A stretch of DNA of 64,000 nt from Utricularia gibba (lineage: Eukaryota; Streptophyta; Magnoliopsida; Lamiales; Lentibulariaceae). The stretch spans positions 372,001 to 436,000 of the forward strand of contig NEEC01000004.1 of NCBI GenBank assembly GCA_002189035.1, given 5' to 3'. The notes under the pieces are model-generated. The model had not been told where the DNA came from, searched no databases, and saw only the letters and a program-made list of their open reading frames with translations. This document shows positions 38,538-50,855 of the stretch, in pieces (position 1 is the first letter of the stretch; each line of letters starts with the position of its first letter). The translations under genes and the position numbers were made by a program.

Positions 38538-39764
38538 TCATTGACGATGAGTTGCAGTAGCAGTTCCCCATTTCCTCTTAGGCCACGAATTCCGGCAGAT
38601 AGTGTGGTTTCTCCACCGGAACCTCTGTGTGTCTTCCCACAACCCACTCTTTTGCTCGCTCTTGAACCTCTTCCAGTCCTTGATCGCTAGTTTGGACTGT
38701 GCAATTTTCGCCTTGATACCTCTGCAACAATCGGCATGGATGGTGATTACTGATCCTATATCTTCGCTGTCTTTACAGAATCCACTGAAGTACAAGTGAT
38801 CCAGGAACATCACATTCATTTCTAATCTCTTCATGGTCCCTTCCTGCATTATGATCCTCAGTACATCTTGCTCCTTCAAACCAGCCGAGTTGTTCCTCCT
38901 CTCGTACCACACTTCCAGCAACTTCATAGTCTTGTGATTTGCTCTTATGAAATAGAAGCCTGTGTTTATTGGGTTTTCTTCAGAGTAGGGGTCGCCGTTG
39001 AACTTGTCGACACTGAGTTCCAGATCCAAGCTGGAGTTCTTCCCCAGCATTACGAATGGATTTCGTAGCCACAGTATGTCTGCATCCTGCCAAAGGAGGA
39101 ATTTCAGCCCCTTACAAGGTGGATTCGATTCGGCGAAAGGTTGTGATTCTTACTGTGAAGATGAAGTTGAAGCCTCGTTTGAGGACCCTGTTGAGGAATA
39201 GCGTCCTTCTCCACATCATCTCTATGAAGCCCTCGGTCATGTAAATCTTCTCGCCGGAGAAATGATCGTCATCTCCAACGAACTCATCACCGTCATCTGC
39301 CAGCCGGTAGCAGTTGAGCTGCCGGAAAAGGCACCTTTCATGTGCAGTTTCATCCATGGTCACAACCACCAGTCGGCGAATGAGGTTCCTCGTCCCTTCT
39401 CCGACCCAAAACCCTTCCAGAAAGAGATCCAACATCGTGGGGTACTCGTCATCCACAGGCTCTACGTAAGCTCGGTTGATGGTCGTGATGATCACCGCCT
39501 CCTCAGCTCCAACTGATGCCCTCTCCAGAGACCTCTGCAGCTCATCTTTATGCACCAGCTTCTGTGGATCAAAACAAAACGTATTCGTCAACCGAACACA
39601 TTGGATTCAGTACACAATACATTGACCAAAAATTCATGACTTGCAGCATCTTTTTGTGAGAAAGTCAGGAGCCTGTAACACGAGGAGTCCCATGAAGCAA
39701 GAAGGAGAAGTGAAGCTAAGAGAAAGAAGAAGATTCCCAGGTTAGAGCACCAGCGACTGCGCAT
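38538..39764 (-). CDS. Golgi-type nucleotide-diphospho-sugar transferase (DUF271, At4g15970-like)
   Basis: Predicted 364-residue type II membrane protein. Exons read on the minus strand: 39764-39627, 39561-39154 and 39086-38538 (1095 nt). A short basic N-terminus is followed by a membrane anchor at about residues 9-27 (LGIFFFLLASLLLLASW), then a lumenal catalytic region. The DxD motif that binds the metal and sugar nucleotide is DADILWLRNPF. Family blocks include VIITTINRAYVEP, MWRRTLFLNRVL, NTGFYFIRAN and LKEQDVL. This matches the plant DUF271/GT77-related family, whose acceptors are mostly unknown and probably cell-wall glycans or glycoproteins. After DWKRFKSEQ, an extra ~35 residues extend beyond where relatives usually stop. 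An unseen intron or altered stop is possible there. Confidence 0.85.
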
Positions 39765-40576
39765 TTTCTGTGAAATTGATACAGAATGCTGTATGCATGT
39801 GCAACTAAATACAACACCCTCCCCTGGTATCATGCTTTGTCTGATTCTTTCCCTTCCTGTAAAACATGCCAAATGTGTTGCTGTTCCATATGGTAGATAA
39901 ATAATTGGATGATAAGCATTAGGTAAGTAGCTACAACAGGAAACAATGTACCAGTATGATGTTACTGCATTTGGTGCAAAGAAAACAAAATAATTCGTAA
40001 CACAGAGAATCAGAGATGTTGGTTAAATTTATCAGAAGAAGCGCTTTGCTCTGACACCTTACTGAATTAGATAATAAAGGTCAAAGTTCAGGCGAAACGG
40101 CATTGTTATCCTAAGTTCTTCAGCCTCTGCCTTCGCACAAGGAGTCGCAACCCCTGGCCTGAAGTCATCGGAATCGTACCCACTCCACATCTCCGCAACA
40201 ACCGTATCAATTTCACACAACTGATCGCTTTAACAAGATGATGCGTAGTCTCAATTCTGTGTTGTCGCCAATTGGGGCAAGCTCCTGGACCCATCTTGAA
40301 AGTGGGCCTCGTTTATTCATATTCGGCCCAACACAAACATATTAGGTGTCCCTTTGCATTGTTATCTTTTATACATAGTTATTTTAGTATTCTTTTTTTA
40401 ACATAAAAAATTATTAGCATATATACGGGCTCGGAACTAGTTTCAAAATAGTATACTGTGGGCAAGGTGAATCATTATGATTTATAAGATATGGCATCAA
40501 AAACGAATACTCCACAAAGGTATCTATTATTTTGGAGACCTCTCACGCCTCTAAGTGTATCGAGGGCAATCCTAAG
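39765..40576. other. Spacer
   Basis: This is the 5' flank of the glycosyltransferase gene followed by AT-rich DNA. I see no gene. A minus-strand frame near 40106-40294 has no recognisable features. Confidence 0.35.
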
Positions 40577-41240
40577 ATCACATAAAAAACTAAAATTTTT
40601 GTATCATTCTATGATAATTGTGTGTTTTGAGAATTGAAAATTACCTTCACACGAAAATTGGAGTCTCAAATCTTATTGTCATGAGTGTCTTGACCATTTT
40701 GTGGTACTACTAAAAACTAATATAAGACCATCTTTTGAACATCAAGTCTTCATCGGATGCTGGCCTTTCAAAGATCAATGTGACCGCTTTAGAATGAGCT
40801 TCCAAACGGTAACCTATAAACAATGCACGAAGGCACCCTTTGCTCTAGTAACCTCCCACAGCTCCAAACACCCCAAGACAATGTACAATATCGCATCAAA
40901 AACTAAAAATTTTGTATCATTCTATTATACTTGTATGTTCTAAAAACTGAAAATCACTTTCATGCAAAAATTGGAGTTCCGAATCACATAATCATGAGAG
41001 TTCTGGCCACTTGTTCTAAGGAACTTCCTCGGTTCCTTGCACTCACAGGACAATGTACAGGATCGCATCAAAGAAATAAAAAATTTACATCATTGTATCA
41101 TACTCGTAGATTCTGAAAATAAAAAATCACCCTCACGTTAATATGGGTGTCCCAAATCGCAACGTCTTGATCATGCTAGACTATTTGTGGCATAGCTGAA
41201 GGTTTTATAAGCCTATCTTTCTAGCATCAAGCCTTCAGTG
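40577..41240. repeat. Diverged tandem duplication, unit about 484 bp
   Basis: Related blocks recur. ATCACATAAAAAACTAAAA near 40577 matches ATCGCATCAAAAACTAAAA near 40888 and ATCGCATCAAAGAAATAAAA near 41060. Each is followed by TCATTCTAT-like text, then AAATCAC or AAATTAC and TTGGAGT or TGGGTGTC. Separately, CATCAAGTCTTCA near 40739 matches CATCAAGCCTTCA near 41222. The spacing of the outer pairs is about 484 bp. No coding potential is seen. It resembles the decayed tandem structure found in old mobile elements, but no element ends were found. Confidence 0.55.
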
Positions 41241-41485
41241 AATGATTTTTATGTCTCAATGTGAACAGGTTGGAATGAACAAAACAGTAAGATGTGGATA
41301 ATGTGAATTATCACGGTCTGGAAACTCATGGGCCGATGGCACACTCTCGCTGGCCCAAAGTCTCATTGAGCCAGATTTGTTACGCAATCTCACGGGCTCG
41401 ATGCATCGATTCCTCCGTACGCTGAACAAGGAATGTGATAAACAATTCAACAAACTCTCTGTGCGTACTTTGGTATTCCAACCAA

Positions 41486-43329
41486 ATGAAGCAGCGACTC
41501 GGTGGTGTATGGTGGCCGGCGCTTGTAGCAGCCACTGTGAAGGTGATTCTGATACCTGCCTACAGGAGTACTGATTTCGAAGTACACCGTTACTGGTTAG
41601 CGCTCACTCATTCCCTCCCACTTTCGCAATGGTACATCGACACCACCAGCGAATGGACCCTCGATTACCCACCTTTCTTCGCCTACTTCGAAGCATTCCT
41701 GGCTTTCTTTGCCTCCAGAGTGGATCCGACGATGACCCACCTCCAGCATGGTTTGGAGTATGCCTCGAATAGCACAATTGTCTTCCAGCGGCTTTCTGTC
41801 ATTCTTTCGGAGATTGTTCTGGTTTATGCGGCACATAGGCTGACAAAAAATAGGAACTTTGGTGATTCTAGGAGATTCCTAATATGGGCATTGGTTATCT
41901 GGTCTCCTGGTCTGTTTATTGTGGATCATATACATTTTCAGTATAATGGGTTTCTGCTGGGGATGCTTCTTCTGTCTGTCTCCTGTTTGGAGGAAGGGAG
42001 GGATCTCATTGGAGGGTTCATATTTGCTCTTTTGCTTTGCTTTAAACACCTCTTTGCTGTGGCTGCCCCGTTATATTTCGTGTACTTACTCAGACACTAC
42101 TGCAGAGGTGGGCTGATTAAGGCATTTGAAAAACTTTTGCTTATGGGAACCTCAGTTATTGTTGTTTTTGTAGCTGCTTACGGGCCTTTTGTGTACCACG
42201 CCCAGGTATATCCTTAAAAGTCTTTTGTTCATGCTTATTTCTTTGAGATTTACTTATGCACTCTTTTTTTCTTTTTTATATTTCTTTCAGATACAACAAT
42301 TGTTGAGGCGCATGTTTCCATTCGGCAGGGGACTATGCCATGCTTATTGGGCTCCCAATTTCTGGGTGTTCTATATACTGATGGATAAAATTCTTGCATT
42401 TGTCCTTTTGAAACTGGGTTTCAGTATTCCAACACCAGAAGCTTCATTCACTGGTGGCCTAGTGGGAGATTCATCTCCTTTTGCAGTGTTGCCCAAGGTA
42501 ACTATGCTTGCTCCTCAGATCTTTTACTAACCTGCTTATGGGATCAATTTTTTCAGCATCATAACTAACTTGTGTCAATTATACTTCCAATCTGTCTGCA
42601 GTCATGCAGTTCTTACATGTGTGGCTCATTCGATATGCTTCAGCTTTCAATTTGTGAACTAAGCAGGTGACTCCTTTGATGACATTCATCATGGTCCTCC
42701 TGGCAATATGCCCATGTTTATTAAAGGCGTGGAGGAATCCCCAGCCGGTGATGTTCTGTAGATGGGTATCTTACGCTTATACATGTGGATTCCTCTTTGG
42801 TTGGCATGTTCATGAAAAGGCATCTCTGCACTTTGTAATCCCACTCGCATTTACTTCTCTGGACAGTATACAGGATGCTGAACATTACTTCATTCTGTCT
42901 ATAGGTACATAAATCTCCATTCCAGTTTTTTACTTTTAAGAATTTTGAAGTGTAGAAGATAATAATTTACAACTTGCTGATGCAGCTTCCTGCTACTCGC
43001 TTTTTCCTCTCCTCTACGAAGCTCAAGAATATCCAATAAAAGTTGTGCTTCTGCTTCTACATTCCATGCTGATGTTTTTTGGGTTTTCATTCATTTTTGC
43101 GCGACCATCAAGCCCAGGATTGAATAAAGTGAAACCTTTCATGAGTAGGATTTCGAAGGTATACCTGTTGGGATTCTGCATAATTGAAGCATGGGGTCTG
43201 TTGTTCCATGGGATTGTTTTTGGCGATCGTCTTCCTTTTCTGCCGCTCATGATGATTTCCATATACTGTGCATTAGGAATAATGTATTCCTGGATTTGGC
43301 AGCTCCGTAAAATTACTCTCATCAGTTAA
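41486..43329 (+). CDS. ALG8: Dolichyl-P-glucose:Glc1Man9GlcNAc2-PP-dolichol alpha-1,3-glucosyltransferase ALG8
   Basis: Predicted 502-residue multi-pass ER membrane protein. ALG8 adds the second glucose to the lipid-linked oligosaccharide used for N-glycosylation, with dolichyl-phosphate glucose as donor. Exons: 41486-42205, 42291-42497, 42667-42904 and 42986-43329 (1509 nt). Conserved ALG6/ALG8 blocks are seen. [18 protein letters not shown] and [13 protein letters not shown] lie in the first lumenal loop, where the catalytic Asp of GT-C enzymes sits. [18 protein letters not shown] and FGWHVHEKA follow. About ten or more hydrophobic segments are spread over the length. The ALG8 branch rather than ALG6 is favoured by the order [17 protein letters not shown]. 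The start MKQRLGG follows an in-frame open leader; a longer start is less likely. Confidence 0.92.
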
Positions 43330-44047
43330 TCATGTGTTGGCCTTTACCCTCTTACCTACCTGTTCTTGGATTGGCTTTATTACCTAGTAGTATACTTTTC
43401 TATTGGTTTTATTACCTAGTAGTTTACCATAACCATCCTTATCCATTGTTGGTCATTCATGAACACATTGTCATAGAGAAATCCAACAGAGTCCAATACC
43501 CCGCAAATTGACCGCAGACAAATTTCAATTCTATAAGAAGATGTAAGTTAAATATTTGATTTTCATTGAAGAGTTCTGCAGGAACTAATGGTTGCTTTGA
43601 GAAAATAGATCAGATTCATTGAATTTTGTAATAAAACATGTCTTTCCGTTGGTCTTCAAACTAGCTAGCTAACAGTTCATGGACTTGTGTAAAAAAAAAA
43701 AAAGCACTAGTTGTCTAGGTCAATGGATTTGCACTGCGGTCTGCATTATAGAACAGTACTTGAAACTGCCTTGCCCACTATGGCACTAATACAATCCACT
43801 ATAGAGACATTATGTTGTAATCAGTTACTCAGTCCACCTATCGCTCTCCTCAACTTCTCTTGTCCTTATTTTTCTGATGAGCTTATCCAGATTTATTGGC
43901 ATCTGTCTTTTTTCACTGGAGCTGCTCCTGATTTCCATGAACAGTCCATTTAATATAAGGGGTGCATTATGCTTTCATTTTCCTGCAGCACAGCTAACTG
44001 TGCAACTTAAGCGCTGTATTAACAGATTTTAACTTGATTTCATCAGA
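43330..44047. other. ALG8 3' flank and spacer
   Basis: A short direct repeat (TTATTACCTAGTAGT) occurs near 43377 and 43409. An A run lies near 43691. No other gene is seen. Confidence 0.35.
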
Positions 44048-44420
44048 TGGCTACTGCTGATCCTGAACATGATTCTTGTGATCATCGGGCAAGGCGTTGC
44101 GACAGTTTTAACCCAGCTTTATTACCGAAGTGTTGGGTGAAGTGAATGAATGCCTGGGGCCTCTTACACAATCGGCTGGCTTCCCTGTTCTCCTAGTCCT
44201 GCATCTGTTCCTCCGTTTGAACCTTCCGCAAACGCTCTTTCTTCATCCACATTTTCTCCAGCCCAATTGGTGTTGTTGGTAGGCGCCATCATCATCTTTA
44301 TCACCATCCATGGAGGACAATCACTGCTGATCTTCAACTCCATAGCCATGCTTGTGCTTTCCTTCTTCCACCTTCTGCACTCTCCGATGAGTACTCCATC
44401 AAGGCAACACGCGTTACCGT
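44048..44420 (+). pseudogene. Purine permease (PUP family) relic
   Basis: The first frame reads WLLLILNMILVIIGQGVAT followed by LYY, the characteristic first membrane segment of plant PUP cytokinin/purine transporters. It then hits TGA (44138-44140). The next recognisable segment, GPLTQSAGFPVLLVL (second membrane segment), is in another frame from about 44157. A third segment, FSPAQLVLLVGAII, is back in the first frame. The rest of the ten-membrane-segment protein is missing or unreadable. This is a truncated, frameshifted fragment. The assignment rests on the GQ-VAT and GFPVLL motifs only. Confidence 0.5.
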
Positions 44421-45087
44421 AATCGGCGTAGCTGCTGTAACTAGACACAGGAGACGTGTTACATGGGAATGAAGACGTTTTTTTCCTTCTGGACCTGGGG
44501 AAGCTTCATCCCTGGTGACACTCACCGTGATCGCTAAGTCTGTTTTTCTGGTTTTGTAAGTAATTTCGCTTCCGTGGCCCAAAGATGAAAAAGGTGCCAC
44601 AGGGTCAAAAAACCAGCATCGCCCAGATGAGAAAACCAGAAAAGAAAGCGTGCATCTTCAAGGTTCTCACGAGCACGCACATCTTTTACAGCAGCCTTGT
44701 TCACCAAAGCCACTACAATTTTCTTACTCTTTGGAACACAATTGGGTCAACTTTTTGTTCCGTTTTTACTTAACAAAGCCCCCTTAAAAGCACGCCCAAA
44801 GTGCCCGGCCCCACACCTTTACTAATCATTTGACATCGGTATTTTAAACCATGGGATTAATGAATTATACATGATCAAAATTAGATTAAGTTATACTTTT
44901 ATTAAATAATTAGGAGTAGAAGGTAGCGAAGACCATGAAAATGAAAGAATAATTTAATTTTGATTTTACATTTTTTATATGTAACAAATTTCTGAATCAT
45001 TCGCGTCATTCAGACCGGCGACTGGGAACTGGGAGCAAACCGTTAACAAGTTAAAAAAAAGAATAAAAAAGAAAAAAAAAACGACGG
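44421..45087. other. Spacer
   Basis: AT-rich 3' flank of the minus-strand gene that ends at 45088, with A-rich runs near 45052-45081. I see no gene. Confidence 0.35.
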
Positions 45088-45813
45088 TCATAAATCCGCC
45101 GTTGTGAGATACCGGTTACACCTTCCCTGGTGGGTGAATTTACGGAACCGGTTCTTGAGTGAGGACGGCTGCGTCGCCGGCGATCGGTGTCTGCCGGTGA
45201 GTATGATCTCCGGGAGGATACCCTTCGGATTGGAGGATCTGATTGGGCTGGGCCGAACAAGAGCTATGGGGCTCAAACAGAATCTCAGGTTGGGAAATAT
45301 CTCGGCCCTCCAATGGGGTGGCGTTTGAGGATTCGGGATGGCATGCTTCCGATATTCCTCGTCCTCGTAAAGATCTCTGGCCGGCGATAATCCCCTAGCG
45401 CGTGTCCACGGATTCCTCGATATCGGATTCTCTTTCTCGCGGCGGCGATTGATGGACGTAGCTCTAGCCGGAGACTCTAGTGTACTGGCGGTGAAGGAGA
45501 GTTCCCATAATTTCATTGAGAAAAGTCCCTTAAAAAGGGAGGCAAATTTACGCCCCCTAGTATTTCCACTCTTCTCCTGTCGCGCATTACACGCACCCAG
45601 CTCAGCAGAATCGAAGAAGAGGCGGCAGGGGCTGTGGACGGAGTCTGCAAAACCCAACTCCGGAGCGGTGATATTTTGGCGTAAGGGCGTGGGAAAAGGC
45701 GGCCCGTGTTTCTGCTGCGCGTCGATCGTAGCGACTAGTCGTTCTCGGAGACAGGTGGCGCAGACGCCGACGGCGCTGCTTTGATCGAATCGATGTTCCT
45801 TGCAGTTCACCAT
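45088..45813 (-). CDS. Uncharacterised protein with CxxCLRERL motif (possibly DUF740/OCTOPUS-related)
   Basis: Intronless frame for 241 residues starting MVNCKEHRFDQSS. Near the N-terminus it has a Cys/His cluster, C-K-E-H followed by GVCATCLRERL, which could bind zinc. Similar CxxCLxERL motifs occur at the N-terminus of plant DUF740/OCTOPUS-like membrane-associated proteins and in short plant proteins of unknown function. The rest is basic and Ser/Pro/Arg-rich with no membrane segment (for example HRSPATQPSS and KNRFRKFTHQG), so it is largely disordered. A start 16 codons upstream is also in frame, but the conserved-looking motif favours ATG 45813. Function unknown; the relationship to DUF740 is tentative. 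Confidence 0.65.
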   Translation of the reverse strand: MVNCKEHRFDQSSAVGVCATCLRERLVATIDAQQKHGPPFPTPLRQNITAPELGFADSVHSPCRLFFDSAELGACNARQEKSGNTRGRKFASLFKGLFSMKLWELSFTASTLESPARATSINRRREKENPISRNPWTRARGLSPARDLYEDEEYRKHAIPNPQTPPHWRAEIFPNLRFCLSPIALVRPSPIRSSNPKGILPEIILTGRHRSPATQPSSLKNRFRKFTHQGRCNRYLTTADL

Positions 45814-46649
45814 TTTTCTTCCGCCGGAGGAAGAGAGAATCTTGAGGCTCAACTGAAACACACTAATCGGGATTGTGACGGGATACCCTTTTTTCCTTGA
45901 TTTAAAGCCTGTGGGGAGAAATGAGTCAATTCACATTTCGCACTCGGGAAATCCAATTTTTTTTTATAAAACAATATTGATTTGTTTGAATATATTATTA
46001 TAATATCTTTTATAAAAAAAACAACTACCATTCAAAAGTCAAAAGAGATCTTGCCTCACCACTTTAAAAGGTGACCAAGTAACCGAACACGTATTATTTT
46101 AAAAGAAAAAAATAATTAGTTGAGTTTTTTTTAATTTAATTTTACCTAGAATTAAAAATTGTTTAGTAAAATGATGGGTGACGACGTAGTACATTTAATT
46201 TTAAATATATCGCTATTGTTAGGCGTTGACCTTCTCAAACCAGTGTCAAGTTGGCACGATTAAAAACTTTGGGCCTGGGCTTTTAGCCACTTGAAGATGA
46301 CCACGTGGATTCGGACCAATAACAATATGGGGCCTATCTGGGTATGAAGCCCATTTCAGCATACCATCATCCAGCCTGCTTCCGTCCCGACCCACCACTT
46401 TCTCCGGGAGGACCCTGGTAATTCAAACTTGGAATTCTAGACGTTTGACGTCCACACCGTAGCACGGGTGAGTCCGACAGCAGGTCATAACCCCCTCTCT
46501 CGCCGCTTTCTGCTTCTCTTGGTCCGCTCGAGTCAAATCAACTGGTCGTGGACTGCGTCTGTTGTTGTTAACTTCCTTTCGAAGTATCGTTCGGTTGAGA
46601 ACTGGTTCTGTTCGGCAACTGCGTCATTTGATCTAGATCCGTGGGTTCT
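45814..46649. promoter_or_regulatory. Divergent upstream region with G-box
   Basis: The minus-strand Cys-motif gene and the plus-strand DRP1 gene face away from each other across 836 bp. A CACGTG G-box lies at 46302-46307 (CCACGTGGAT), about 345 bp above the DRP1 start. The left two thirds are AT-rich and the DRP1-proximal 200 bp are richer in GC, as in a 5' leader. Function is inferred from motif only. Confidence 0.35.
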
Positions 46650-49600
46650 ATGGCGACGATGGAGAGTTTGATTGGGCTGGTGAACAGAATTCAAAGGGCT
46701 TGCACTGCACTAGGTGATTACGGCGGCGATCAGGCGTTTTCTTCCTTATGGGATGCCCTCCCCTCCGTTGCCGTTGTCGGTGGGCAGGTCGGTGTCGGAT
46801 TATGTTTAGTGGCTTGGGGAAGTCCGAATGTGGAATTGAAAAGTATTAGATCCATGCGGGTTCCTAGTTTTGGTGAATTACGCATAAAATGATCATATTA
46901 GAGGGGTTTTTTTAAAATTCGTTTCTGCTTCTTGCTGGATCCAGAGTTCTGGAAAATCATCCGTGTTGGAGAGCATAGTAGGACGCGATTTTCTGCCTCG
47001 GGGTTCTGGTAAGCCTTACGTCCTGTGTTATTTAGGAGGTTGTGCAATGAAATGATTGTGCAGTACTATATGATTTTCTGAATATTTGTGAGCAGGAATT
47101 GTTACTCGACGGCCACTGGTGTTGCAACTGCAGAAAACAGAACAGGGGCAGCAGGAGTATGGAGAATTTGGGCATTTGCCTCGTAAAAGATTTACTGATT
47201 TTTGTAAGCCCTGAAGTTTACCACTCTTGGAATATGGTGTTGTTCCCTTTCACTTTTATCTCACTGAAAACTTCTTTCTGGCGTAGCTTTGCTTCGCAAG
47301 GAAATTCAGGATGAAACTGACAGAGTAACTGGAAAGACGAAGCAAATATCTCCCGTTCCTATTCACTTAAGCATCTATTCTCCCCATGGTATTTCTCTAG
47401 TTTCTCACCTAGGGGCTATTTCTTCTACTGGAAAATTTCCAAACCTGTCCCTTTTCTTTTTCATATATTGCAATTCCCTCGTTTCTCATTTTAATGATAA
47501 ATTTGCTGTTGCAGTTGTCAACTTGACGTTGATTGATCTCCCTGGGTTGACAAAGGTTGCTGTCGGTATGTGTGTTTTCTTTTTTTTTTTTTTTTTCAGC
47601 ATGGAGGTCTGCGTCATTCTCAGATTTTTTTATATGTTTTAATTCCATGTAGAGGGCCAACCTGAAAGTATAGTTCGAGATATTGAAAACATGGTTCGTT
47701 CTTATGTTGAGAAGGTACTAACAGGGACTTTTTACCCCCTTTTTCATGATATTATGCCATGGGCTTCATTTTATTGTTGTATATCATATAGCCCAACTGT
47801 ATCATATTGGCTATATCTCCTGCAAATCAAGACATTGCCACATCAGATGCTATTAAAATTGCAAGGGAAGTTGATCCTTCGGGTGAGAACCTTGTGTGTG
47901 ATAAAGAGTCAGATGCCTGATGCGAATGTTTTAAGGTTGTGGTAAAGAGTTTATTCATCTTGGAAAGGTGAACGAACATTTGGGGTGCTGACCAAGCTTG
48001 ATTTGATGGACCAAGGAACGAATGCACTTGATGTATTTTCCTTCTCTCCCAAGTCCTCTTTTTTCTTTGTATTCAAGTCATTCACCCTCTAATTTTTTGT
48101 TCTCTTATAGAGTTTTTTTTTTTGCTTGTGTGTGTGCATCTAAATAGGTGCTGGAAGGAAGGGCTTATCGTTTGCAACATCCTTGGGTGGGTATTGTGAA
48201 TCGTTCACAAGCAGACATTAACAAAAACATCGACATGATTACTGCCAGGAAAAAGGAACGCGAGTATTTTGCAACAAGTCCTGACTACGGGCACTTGTCT
48301 AGTAAAATGGGTTCTGAGTATCTTGCAAAGCTTCTCTCTAGGGTATATCTGGGATGCTATTTTAATATTTTTCCTACTCCAGGATGTTTCTTTTAATCAT
48401 TTTTTTAATTTTTTATTTCAGCACCTCGAATCTGTGATAAGGGCAAGAATACCAAGCATCACTTCACTGATTAACAAAAGTATTGATGAACTGGAATCTG
48501 AGATGGACCAACTTGGAAGGCCAATTTCCCTGGATGCCGGGGTCTGTTGTTTGACTTTCCTGTAGTTGTGATTATTATGTCTGTGGCTGACGTTTGTTTT
48601 CAGGCCCAACTGTACACAATTCTGGAACTTTGTCGTGCTTTTGACAAAATATTCAAAGAGCACCTGGATGGAGGGTAAGCTCCAACATTTCGCCATATTT
48701 CTTCAAGAGCCATATGATTTATTTAAATCAGTGTGCAATTTTAAACTAAGCACTATTTCAGCCGACCTGGGGGTGATCGTATTTATGGAGTGTTTGACAA
48801 TCAGCTTCCAGCGGCGTTGAAGAAACTCCCATTTGATCGTCATTTATCAATACAAAGTGTCCGAAAGATTGTTTCGGAAGCTGATGGCTACCAACCCCAC
48901 TTGATCGCACCGGAGCAAGGTTACAGACGGCTTATTGAGGGCTCTCTGAATTATTTCAGGGGCCCTGCTGAAGCTTCTGTGGATGCAGTATGTGTTACTG
49001 AGAGAAGCCTCTTTTCATCCATGCGATATTTAATATCAAATTGCCAAAAAAAAAAAATCCATGTAACTGTTCGCCTGCAGGTTCATTTTGTCCTCAAGGA
49101 GCTTGTCAGGAAATCAGTTGGGGAGTGTCAGGTGAGTTTAACGATGTTAGATGTTTCTTTATTTAATTGTTGTATTTACCGAAGTTGCTGTTTGGATGTG
49201 ATAGGAGTTGAGAAGATTTCCATCTATGCAATCCGCTATTGCTGGAGCAGCAAATGAAGCTCTGGAGAGGTTCCGCGAGGAGAGCAAGAAAACAGTAATT
49301 AGGTTGGTCGATATGGAATCCTCGTATCTGACTGTCGATTTCTTCCGGAGACTACCTCAGGAGGTCGAGAAAGTTGGAAACCCAGGTAGTGGCTCCAAGG
49401 ATTCGACCCTGAGTGCTTCAAACCCAGATCGTTATGCAGAGGCGCACTTCAGGAGGATAGGATCGAACGTCTCGTCGTATGTTAGTATGGTCTCAGAGAC
49501 TCTAAGGCACACTATTCCCAAGGCTGTGGTTTACTGTCAAGTTAAGGAGGCAAAGTCTAATTTACTCAGTTTCTTCTATACCCAAGTTGGGAAGAAAGAG

Positions 49601-49827
49601 GTACACCATTTTCCGTTGTTGCTACCATCTGATTCACTCTTGCCCTGTACCCCCCTCGTGCCCTTTTCAAATAAGATATCTCGGGTGATATTACTCAGGG
49701 TGCACAGCTTTCTGACCTTCTGGATGAAGATCCAACGCTGATGGACAGGAGACTCCAGTGTGCCAAACGGCTCGAACTTTACAAGAAAGCAAGGGATGAG
49801 ATCGAGTCCGCTTCTTGGGTTCGGTAA
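46650..49827 (+). CDS. DRP1: Dynamin-related protein 1 (DRP1)
   Basis: Predicted 622-residue plant-specific dynamin GTPase that constricts membrane at the cell plate and at clathrin-coated endocytic sites. Fifteen exons: 46650-46787, 46945-47008, 47096-47203, 47287-47388, 47515-47565, 47653-47714, 47792-47882, 47968-48032, 48148-48342, 48422-48541, 48604-48674, 48762-48987, 49081-49131, 49205-49600 and 49699-49827 (1869 nt). GTPase motifs: G1 GGQSSGKSS (split by the first intron), G2 in RGSGIVTRRP, G3 DLPG and G4 TKLD. The stalk follows, and the C-terminal GTPase effector domain ends [18 protein letters not shown]. There is no PH or Pro-rich domain, as expected for DRP1. The N-terminus [19 protein letters not shown] is nearest the DRP1C/DRP1E side; the exact member is not certain. 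Confidence 0.95.
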
Positions 49828-50815
49828 ACCTGAGTTGCATATATTTATATACACACAACAGCTCATGATGGTAGTCGTGCATACATACCCTGATGTGGGT
49901 TGTAGCGCGGCGTTCATTCTTCATTCTTCTACTATCCATCCGGTGGAGCTTTTCCCACATTCGCTGTTACTTGCATGAATTTTCCCTGCAGCTCGATGTA
50001 TTTATTTACTCCTAGGTATCTGTGCTACTGGGGCTGAAATTGAAAAAGATGGTGGAATTCTACAAACATGACATATTCTTTTGGTTTTATATTGAGAATG
50101 ATTCTGATGTCTACCAGAAGCGATGAGCACCACATTAAAAAAAGAAGTCGACGTGGTGCCAATTCCGTGCCACACGTTCTGCGAGGAGGAGGATGAGTTC
50201 CATGTTCCTTTCATATTTGTGGCTGGTGCAACAGAATGCCGGTGGCCCGGAGTACCCCGTCGGGGCCTGAAGGACGTTCCGTCGGAGAATTGGAGTACTC
50301 GAATGGGGCAGGCCGCCCTCTCCTCTATCTCCTCCTGTCCTGGTGTTCCTCCCCGGTGCCACCGATTGATTCCCACTGCCCACCCGACTCTCCAACGTCC
50401 AAACGCAATAATTGATTCCCACACTTTCCACTCCCGCCCCTACCACTCACTCACCTCTCATCCCATTTTTATTAAAAAAAGAAAATCGTTTTCAAAAAGG
50501 AACATTCCATCCATCATGTGTCGAGGCATGGACACGTGGGATGATTTTAGAAATGTGGTATGTGTGTGTACTGTGTATCTTCTATGCTAATTTTTTTTTG
50601 TCTTAATTTATGAAAAAATTGATCACCGTGAAGCAGTCGATGGAAAGTGAAATGTTATTTAATGGTGCACGTTTCCCAAATGGAGCGGAGGCCGGTGATT
50701 TCAATCATCGCTTCCTTGTAGAATACGTATGATGATCGATTATCGTAATTAATATAAAAATAGGTTGAAAAATGTTATTACGTTTTTATTTCTGTTCCCT
50801 GTCCCCTGTCCCCGT

Positions 50816-50855
<40 letters not shown>

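Noticed and set aside
50002-50590. Overlapping frames of 100-155 codons on both strands after DRP1
   Set aside because: Composition is GC-rich, but none has a recognisable motif, and both strands are equally open.
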